This document shows positions 14,997 through 20,012 of a stretch of 20,012 bases of DNA, piece by piece. Source of the stretch: Candidatus Sulfopaludibacter sp. SbA3 (GTDB taxonomy: Bacteria > Acidobacteriota > Terriglobia > Bryobacterales > Bryobacteraceae); NCBI GenBank assembly GCA_945861255.1, contig CAMAUG010000030.1, forward strand, positions 1-20,012, written 5' to 3'. The notes beneath the pieces were generated by a model. It searched no databases. It saw only the letters and a program-made list of their open reading frames with translations, and was not told the origin of the DNA. Position numbers and translations under genes: made by a program. How positions within the stretch are numbered: the stretch's first letter is position 1; the number at the start of each line of letters is the position of its first letter.

Positions 14997-16868
14997 ATGA
15001 CGATGCGCGTCCGGCATTTGCGCGCGGCGGTTCTATCCTGGTTATTGACTGCCGCTTGGGCTGGGGCGCAAACCCTCGCCGTCATGCCCACTCCCGGGTG
15101 GAGCACCTCTGGCGGCATCCTCTCCGTCGACATACAATTGAATTCGCAAGGTGGAGTTCAGCCCGCGGCGTTGGAATGGACGCTTGGCTTTCCCGTCCTG
15201 GAGCTGCAAACGGCGACAGCGGGTCCGGCCGCTATGGCGGCGGGAAAGCCCCTGCAATGTTCGGGCCGGCGCGTGCTGGCACGCTGCGCTCTAGTTGGGA
15301 TGAACACGAACTCCATCCCGGACGGCGTCATCGCGACCATTCGGCTGCGGGCGGCCTCGGTGTCCGCGGCGTTGGCTCCCGTGATGCTTACTAATATCGG
15401 CGCGGCCTCGCCCGCCGCCGACGCTCTTTCATTCCAGGGGGAAGGCGCTGCGATCACCCTGGTTGCCGTTCCCGGGCCCACCGGCGATTTATTGAAAATC
15501 GGCACCATGGCGCACATCGTGGCGGGCGGCATGTGGAAAACCACCATCACTCTGGTGAATACAGGTTCCTCATCCTCGGCGGCGCAACTCGATTTTTTCG
15601 ATAACGCCGGTCAACCGCTGCCGCTGCCGCTGCGGTACCCCATTTATCCCGTGGTGACCACGCCTTTGCGCGGGGCGACGCTATCGCAGACGGTGGAGGC
15701 GGGCTCCGTGGTCGTCCTGGAAACATCGACTACGGATCTACCGGAGCCGGTGGAGGGATGGGCCCGACTCCTAAGCGCGGGCAGCATCCAGGGATTCGTG
15801 ATTTTCACCCACACCGAGACCCACCAGGAAGCGGCGGTACCCTTGCAGTCCCTCAGCGATTGGCCGAAAAGTCTAGCGTTCGACAACACCGCGGGCAAGC
15901 AGACAGGAGTCGCGCTGGCCAATCTTACGGGCGCGCCCGTCGGCGTGAGTGCCGTGATACGGGGCGACCAGGGCCAGTTGCTTGGCACTCCCCCTGTCAT
16001 CGACCTGGTGGCGGGAGGGCACACCTCTTTCATGCTGGAAAATGCATATGGCGCGACCGCAGGCCTGCGCGGAACGGTGGAGTTCAAGGCCGCCGGAGCA
16101 GCGATAAGCGCCATCGGCCTGCGCGCCAACGGAAATGCGATCACCACGCTCCCATTGCTGAATCCCGATCCTGGCAACCTTCCGAATTCCATCGCACAGG
16201 TGGCTGCGGGAGCCGGTTGGACCACGTCCCTCACGTTAGTCAACCTCTCGCCGGCAAGCAGCAGCGCGGCTCTGAATTTCTACACGCAGCAAGGCGATCC
16301 GTTACCGCTCACGCTGGTCTATCCGCAGACCGGCGCCTCGCTTTCCGGTGTATCGAGTACCGCGGACGTGCTACCCTCCGGCGCCACCGTGGAATTGAAA
16401 ACGCAGCCGGCGCCTTCGCCCCCGGATGGCTCGCAAGCGCAGCCGGCCGTTGGTTCGGCGACACTCACCGGCGGCGTGAGCGGATTCGCGATCTTCCGGT
16501 TTGATGCCACGGGACAAGAGGCGGTGGTCCCGCTGGAGACGCGCGGCGCCAGTTCCTATTGGCTGGCGTACGATAACACCGATGGGCTGGCGACGGGCTT
16601 CGCGATCGCCAACGCTACGGGAGTGGGCGGTTACGCCCGCCTGACGTTCCGCGATGAATCGGGAGCGCCGCTGGGTACTTCGGATTTCATTCTGGCCCCG
16701 AACGGCCAGGCGTCCTTTGTGATGGCGGACCGGTTTGGGATTACGGCCGGAAGGCGTGGAACCATTGAAGCCGCGCCGCCGCCCGGCGGGAGAATCAGCA
16801 TGATCGGGCTGCGCGCCACGCCGGATGGCAAGTTCACCACGCTGCCAGTCATGGAGAGTGGAAATTGA
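14997..16868 (+). CDS. Secreted protein: cohesin-like domain plus two tandem surface modules
   Basis: From the ATG at 14997 the product is 623 residues with a signal peptide MTMRVRHLRAAVLSWLLTAA ending near AGAQ. The frame extends upstream to 14913, but that part overlaps ftsH and precedes the TATAAT box. Residues about 28-155 look like a cohesin/carbohydrate-binding-type beta sandwich (LSVDIQLNS, ALEWTLGFP, then IATIRLRAA). Two copies of a roughly 220-residue module follow (about 165-390 and 399-620). Each has a GxWxTTxTLVN opening, a GFxIF strand before EAxVPL, a AxDNT motif, a TAGxRGTxE motif and an IGLRA-TTLP ending. I recall such modules as common in exported proteins of Solibacter-type Acidobacteria. 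There is no transmembrane anchor or sorting signal, so it is probably released or loosely surface bound. Function is unknown. Confidence 0.8.
   Translation: MTMRVRHLRAAVLSWLLTAAWAGAQTLAVMPTPGWSTSGGILSVDIQLNSQGGVQPAALEWTLGFPVLELQTATAGPAAMAAGKPLQCSGRRVLARCALVGMNTNSIPDGVIATIRLRAASVSAALAPVMLTNIGAASPAADALSFQGEGAAITLVAVPGPTGDLLKIGTMAHIVAGGMWKTTITLVNTGSSSSAAQLDFFDNAGQPLPLPLRYPIYPVVTTPLRGATLSQTVEAGSVVVLETSTTDLPEPVEGWARLLSAGSIQGFVIFTHTETHQEAAVPLQSLSDWPKSLAFDNTAGKQTGVALANLTGAPVGVSAVIRGDQGQLLGTPPVIDLVAGGHTSFMLENAYGATAGLRGTVEFKAAGAAISAIGLRANGNAITTLPLLNPDPGNLPNSIAQVAAGAGWTTSLTLVNLSPASSSAALNFYTQQGDPLPLTLVYPQTGASLSGVSSTADVLPSGATVELKTQPAPSPPDGSQAQPAVGSATLTGGVSGFAIFRFDATGQEAVVPLETRGASSYWLAYDNTDGLATGFAIANATGVGGYARLTFRDESGAPLGTSDFILAPNGQASFVMADRFGITAGRRGTIEAAPPPGGRISMIGLRATPDGKFTTLPVMESGN
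15489..16166 (+). repeat. Tandem surface module, copy 1 (protein level)
   Basis: This coding repeat spans about residues 165-390 of the secreted protein. It begins LLKIGTMAHIVAGGMWKTTI and closes with ISAIGLRANGNAITTLPLL. It aligns along its length with copy 2, with the same order of hydrophobic strands and the AxDNT and TAG-RGTxE motifs. The DNA has diverged, so the duplication is old. Confidence 0.75.
16191..16865 (+). repeat. Tandem surface module, copy 2 (protein level)
   Basis: This coding repeat spans about residues 399-620, beginning IAQVAAGAGWTTSLTLVN and closing with ISMIGLRATPDGKFTTLPVM. Compared with copy 1 it carries a Pro/Ser-rich insertion (APSPPDGSQAQPA) before the GFAIF strand. 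It ends four residues before the protein's stop codon. Confidence 0.75.
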
Positions 16869-16917
16869 CCGGCACCAGCAGGCGCGCAGATCCCGGCACC
16901 CGCAGTAGCGCAAATCA

Positions 16918-17550
16918 ATGATCCCGGCCTTCCCCGTCTATTTGTTCGACGTCGACGGCACGTTGCTCGACTCCGCGGCCGACATCTGCGGCGCGCTTGA
17001 AAGCGTCATGGCGGCGCGCGGCCGTGCGGACATCACGCGTGAAATGCTGCTCCCTTACATCGGACGCCACTTGGCCGATGAGTTTCTGGAACTGGGTTTT
17101 CCGCCCGAAGAGATCGACGCCATGATCGTGGAATATCGGGCAATTTATCCGCAACGCAAGCACGCCGGTACGCGTGCATATCCGGGCGTGGCTGGAACTG
17201 TCGCGCGCATGGGCGGCCGCAAGTCCACCGCCACCACTAAGGGCACGCCGATGACTCGCGCCGTGCTCGAGCAGTTCGGTCTGATTCAGCACTTCGATCA
17301 TGTGCAAGGCACCGATGGATTCCCCGCGAAACCGGAACCGGACGTGTTGCTGAAATCGATGGAAGCGTTGGGCGCGCGCCCCCAGGACTGCTTGTTGATC
17401 GGCGACGCCCCCTCCGACATGGAAGCCGGGCGGCGTGCAGGCGTACGCATCTGCGCCGTGACGTGGGGTTATGGAGATCCCGCCGAGCTCGCGAAATGGG
17501 CACCCGATTTCTGGGCCCATACGCCGGAGGAACTCGTGCTCGGAGGCTAG
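16918..17550 (+). CDS. HAD hydrolase, phosphoglycolate phosphatase-like
   Basis: The 210-residue cytoplasmic protein belongs to HAD subfamily I with an alpha-helical cap. Motif I is LFDVDGTLLDS with D11 as nucleophile and D13 as acid/base. The cap covers about residues 18-85. Motif II lies in STATTKGTP, motif III is the lysine in AKPEPDVLL, and motif IV is IGDAPSDMEAGRRAG. The closest functional class is phosphoglycolate phosphatase/beta-phosphoglucomutase-like, which clears 2-phosphoglycolate or dephosphorylates small sugars; substrate cannot be fixed from motifs alone. The gene starts 49 bp after the secreted protein without a visible Shine-Dalgarno and ends 21 bp from the convergent hisA stop, with no obvious terminator between. 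Confidence 0.85.
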   Translation: MIPAFPVYLFDVDGTLLDSAADICGALESVMAARGRADITREMLLPYIGRHLADEFLELGFPPEEIDAMIVEYRAIYPQRKHAGTRAYPGVAGTVARMGGRKSTATTKGTPMTRAVLEQFGLIQHFDHVQGTDGFPAKPEPDVLLKSMEALGARPQDCLLIGDAPSDMEAGRRAGVRICAVTWGYGDPAELAKWAPDFWAHTPEELVLGG

Positions 17551-17571
17551 GCGGCGGCGCGGTCAGGCGCC

Positions 17572-18264
17572 TCACCGGAACGCGGATGCGTTGAACCTCG
17601 CCAGTTCCGCCAGATCCAGACGCCCCGTATAGATCGCCATGCCGAGCGCGGCATGCACCCGCATGTCCGTCAGCGCGCGCACATCGTCGATGGTGGTGAT
17701 ACCGCCCGCCGCGGTGATTTCATGCGTGGTCGCCGAGCGCAGGCGGCGAAACCAATCGAGGTCGGTTCCCTGCATCATGCCCTCTTTATCGACATACGTG
17801 CAAAGAAAGCCGCCGCATAGAGGTTCCAGCTGCCGGACCACCGCTTCCGCGGTAAGATCCGTGGCTTCCTTCCAGCCCTTCACAACGATCTTCCCGTTCT
17901 TCGAATCGAGTGCGATGAGAATTCGCTCCGGACCCACGGCGGCCGCGATCTCCTGCATCACGGGAGTGAATGCGGCGGTGCCGACAATCACGCGATGCGC
18001 GCCTTGCTCAATCAGACGCCGGGCGCGTTGGGGCGTGCGCACACCGCCACCTACGCGGCAGCGCGCACGCGCGGCCAGCATCTCCACCAGGGCGCTGTTC
18101 TCACCCTTGCCCATGGCGGCGTCCAGGTCGATCACTTGAATTTCCGGGAAGGCCGAAAACTTGCGCAGCATTTCCAGGGGCGCGTCGCCCTCCAGCGCCT
18201 TGTCGCGGCCTTGCACCAACTGCACTACTTTTCCGCCCATCAGATCGATGCAGGGAAAAATCAC
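17572..18264 (-). CDS. hisA: ProFAR isomerase (phosphoribosylformimino-AICAR-P isomerase)
   Basis: HisA catalyses the Amadori isomerisation of ProFAR to PRFAR, the substrate of HisF-HisH. The 230-residue TIM barrel has the catalytic base D7 in IFPCIDLMGG, the first phosphate loop RVGGGVRT near residue 70, the second catalytic aspartate D120 in IALDSKNG, and the second phosphate loop TAAGGITTIDD. It is slightly shorter than the usual 240-245 residues, with a trimmed C-terminus. The start is a GTG overlapping the hisF TGA in a GTGA junction, so hisA is translated by coupling and is the last his gene visible in this operon. Confidence 0.95.
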   Translation of the reverse strand: MIFPCIDLMGGKVVQLVQGRDKALEGDAPLEMLRKFSAFPEIQVIDLDAAMGKGENSALVEMLAARARCRVGGGVRTPQRARRLIEQGAHRVIVGTAAFTPVMQEIAAAVGPERILIALDSKNGKIVVKGWKEATDLTAEAVVRQLEPLCGGFLCTYVDKEGMMQGTDLDWFRRLRSATTHEITAAGGITTIDDVRALTDMRVHAALGMAIYTGRLDLAELARFNASAFR

Positions 18265-19019
18265 GAGCGCACCTCAATTCCGCGTTCCGCGAGAAAGTTC
18301 TTCAAGTCTCCGACCGTGTAAGTTCCATAGTGAAAGATGGACGCGGCGAGCGCGGCATCTGCGGCGGCCTCGCGCAGCACTTCCAAGAAATCCTCGGGCT
18401 TGCCCGCACCGCCGGAAGCGATCACCGGAACGCGAGTGGCATCGTGCACGGCGCGGGTAAGCGCGCAATCGAAGCCGGTCCGCACGCCGTCGGTGTCCAT
18501 GGAAGTCAGCAGGATCTCGCCCGCTCCCAGCGCTTCGCCGCGCGCGGCCCATTCGACTGCGTCCATGCCTTCGTCGTGGCGGCCACCTTTGGTAAAGACG
18601 TTCCACCCGCCGGTGGCGCGCCGGCGCGCATCAATCGCCAGGACCACTGCCTGGGCGCCGAACTCCTCGCTCAATTCCGTGATCAACTCCGGACGCCGCA
18701 CCGCCGCCGTATTCACGCTGACTTTATCGGCGCCAGCGTGAAGAATCTTGCGTGCATCGTCCACCGTGCGGATTCCACCACCGACGGTGAGCGGGATGAA
18801 GACTTCGCGCGCGGTGCGGGCCACAACGTCCACCATGGTGTCGCGGTTGTCGCTGGAGGCCGTGATGTCCAGGAACACAAGTTCGTCCGCGCCCTGCTTG
18901 TTATATCGCGCGGCAAGCTCAACGGGGTCGCCGGCGTCGCGGAGGTTCACGAAGTTGATGCCTTTGACGACGCGGCCACCGGTCACATCCAGACAGGGAA
19001 TAATGCGTTTGGCCAGCAT
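18261..19019 (-). CDS. hisF: Imidazole glycerol phosphate synthase, cyclase subunit
   Basis: HisF uses ammonia channelled from HisH to convert PRFAR into imidazole glycerol phosphate and AICAR. The 252-residue TIM barrel carries D11 in RIIPCLDVTGGRVVKG, LTVGGGIRTVDDARK as one phosphate-binding loop, VSVNTAA, a catalytic aspartate near residue 130 in VLAIDARR, and IASGGAGKPEDF as the second phosphate loop. Length is standard. The start lies one base after the hisH stop, as TGACATG, and its own stop overlaps hisA, so the complex partners are made from adjacent cistrons. Gene order here is hisH-hisF-hisA, with hisF before hisA, unlike the enterobacterial order. Confidence 0.97.
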   Translation of the reverse strand: MLAKRIIPCLDVTGGRVVKGINFVNLRDAGDPVELAARYNKQGADELVFLDITASSDNRDTMVDVVARTAREVFIPLTVGGGIRTVDDARKILHAGADKVSVNTAAVRRPELITELSEEFGAQAVVLAIDARRRATGGWNVFTKGGRHDEGMDAVEWAARGEALGAGEILLTSMDTDGVRTGFDCALTRAVHDATRVPVIASGGAGKPEDFLEVLREAAADAALAASIFHYGTYTVGDLKNFLAERGIEVRS

Positions 19020-19020
19020 G

Positions 19021-19626
19021 TCAGATCTCTACAAAATTACGCACGATCTTCAAGCCCAAATCGCCTGATTTTTCAGGGTGGAACTGCACTCCCGTGATAT
19101 TGTCATGTTCCAGCACGGCCGTGTAAGGTACTGCGTACTCGCACGAGGCCGCCGTGGCGGGCACCACCGGTGCGTAATAGCTGTGCGCGAAATACACGTA
19201 GGGTTTTTCGCCCGCGCCCTGCAACAGGCGCGAAGGGCCGACGCGCTGCAGTTGATTCCATCCCATGTGCGGGATACGCAGGCCGCCTTGAAAGCGCTTC
19301 ACTTGTCCTTCGAAGATTCCCAGGCCCGGCTCGCCGGGCGCTTCTTCACTTGCCGTAAACAGCGCTTGCAGGCCCAGGCAGATCCCGAGGAAGGGCACAC
19401 CCGCGCGGATGGTCTCGACCAATGCGCCGCGCACGTTCATCTCGTCGAGTTTCCGCATCATCTGGCCGAAGTGCCCGACGCCTGGGAGGATCACTTTCGT
19501 CGCGTGGCGCAATTCTCCCGCGGTCCGGATCAACTGGTAACCCACCTCGAGTGCTTCCAGCGTGTTCTCCACGGAACGCAGATTGCCCGCGCCGTAATCG
19601 AAGATCGAAATCACGGCGCTGCTCAC
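19021..19626 (-). CDS. hisH: Imidazole glycerol phosphate synthase, glutaminase subunit
   Basis: HisH hydrolyses glutamine and passes ammonia to HisF. I set the start at the GTG at 19626-19624, giving 201 residues, the usual size, with ISIFDYGAGNLRSV near the N-terminus. The frame is open 81 bases further upstream, but that region is the hisB C-terminus. The GTG overlaps the hisB TGA (GTGA), and AAAGGA lies 5 nt before it. The class I amidotransferase triad is present: the nucleophile in GICLGLQALF, and the His-Glu pair in GVQFHPEKSG. ILPGVGHFG forms the oxyanion region. Context and motifs agree, so this call is firm. Confidence 0.95.
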   Translation of the reverse strand: MSSAVISIFDYGAGNLRSVENTLEALEVGYQLIRTAGELRHATKVILPGVGHFGQMMRKLDEMNVRGALVETIRAGVPFLGICLGLQALFTASEEAPGEPGLGIFEGQVKRFQGGLRIPHMGWNQLQRVGPSRLLQGAGEKPYVYFAHSYYAPVVPATAASCEYAVPYTAVLEHDNITGVQFHPEKSGDLGLKIVRNFVEI

Positions 19627-20012
19627 AGAAGTCCTTTGGTCGATGGCAGTTGATCTTTCAAGCGCGCGTCTTTGGAACACGCGTATTTCATGGCCCGGGC
19701 GAAGCACTTGAAGATGGCCTCGATCTTGTGGTGGCTGGAGCGTCCATACAGAATCCTGGCGTGCAGATTCGCGCCTGCGTGATTCACGAAGCCGCCGAGG
19801 AAGTCCTCCACCAGCTCCACCTGCAGGTCGCCCACCATCCGCACGCGCACCGAATCTTTGTAAACCAGCGCGGGACGTCCGCCCAGATCCACCGCGGCGA
19901 CGGCGAGCGTTTCGTCCATGGGCAGCACGAAGTATCCGGCGCGATTGATGCCCTTGCGGTCCCCTAGCGCCCTGGAGAACAATTGCCCCAGAACGATGCC
20001 CACGTCTTCCAC
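19623..20012 (-). CDS. hisB: Imidazoleglycerol-phosphate dehydratase, C-terminal part (runs off window)
   Basis: HisB removes water from imidazole glycerol phosphate to give imidazole acetol phosphate. Only the last 130 codons are visible, stop included; the coding frame continues past base 20012, so no start codon is implied by the edge. The first residues read VEDVGIVLGQ, the end of the conserved HHxxED metal-binding motif whose histidines would lie just outside. The second metal site is present as the SSHHKIEAIFK segment near the end, with FVLPMDETLA and RPALVY between. Manganese-binding residues of the visible half look intact. The stop overlaps the hisH GTG. It appears to be a monofunctional dehydratase as far as can be seen. 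Confidence 0.94.
   Translation of the reverse strand: MEDVGIVLGQLFSRALGDRKGINRAGYFVLPMDETLAVAAVDLGGRPALVYKDSVRVRMVGDLQVELVEDFLGGFVNHAGANLHARILYGRSSHHKIEAIFKCFARAMKYACSKDARLKDQLPSTKGLL

Noticed and set aside
13451..15133. A 560-codon open frame on the minus strand opposite ftsH
   Set aside because: It is antisense to a fully supported ftsH with intact motifs. Its product is His/Arg/Ala-rich with no recognisable domain, as expected from the mirror of GC-rich codons.
17970..19097. A 375-codon plus-strand frame opposite hisA and hisF
   Set aside because: hisA and hisF are firm on the minus strand. The frame has no family resemblance and fits the GC-codon shadow pattern.
1..20012. CRISPR arrays, insertion sequences, integrase or toxin-antitoxin genes
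   Set aside because: No regularly spaced repeats, transposase or integrase motifs, or small paired cytoplasmic genes are visible on either strand.

Overview
The window is a GC-rich (roughly 60-65 percent by eye) bacterial chromosome segment, almost fully coding, with genes on both strands and many 1-4 base stop/start overlaps. The best guess is a soil-type Acidobacteriota of the Solibacter/Bryobacter group. This rests on a secreted protein at 14997-16868 built from two copies of a module that I recall from that lineage, on the hopanoid-type gene hpnE, on the tilS-ftsH pair, and on overall protein style. That assignment is inference from memory; no database was searched. I see no tRNA, rRNA, IS element, prophage or CRISPR array.

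Layout. Bases 1-4489 are a minus-strand surface-polysaccharide operon: a glutamine-dependent asparagine synthase-type amidotransferase, two GT4 glycosyltransferases and a truncated unknown gene, each joined to the next by an ATGA overlap. Bases 4490-4968 are the only large non-coding gap. It holds a perfect 12-bp palindrome, nested inverted repeats with pseudoknot geometry, and a likely unannotated 37-residue membrane microprotein (4799-4912). Next are hpnE (hydroxysqualene dehydroxylase) and a small secreted single-domain protein. These face a pyrD-ridA pair on the minus strand. A hybrid sensor histidine kinase diverges from pyrD and ends, overlapping by 35 bp, against a kdsC-like phosphatase/ACT-domain pair on the minus strand. 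tilS and ftsH follow on the plus strand, then the repeat-containing secreted protein and a HAD phosphatase. The right end (17572-20012) is part of a histidine operon read on the minus strand: hisB (truncated by the window edge), hisH, hisF, hisA.

Most genes are housekeeping or standard accessory functions. HisF and HisH form imidazole glycerol phosphate synthase; it uses the product made by HisA and passes imidazole glycerol phosphate to HisB. The glycosyltransferases and the amidotransferase probably build and amidate an exported glycan. The less ordinary signals are the 4490-4968 gap with its microORF and structured repeat, a C-terminal Hpt-like domain of the hybrid kinase that lacks the phosphoacceptor histidine, and three genes whose -10-like boxes sit 6-8 nt before the start codon with no Shine-Dalgarno, which suggests leaderless transcripts. 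I found no clear case for a wholly new defence or mobile system here.
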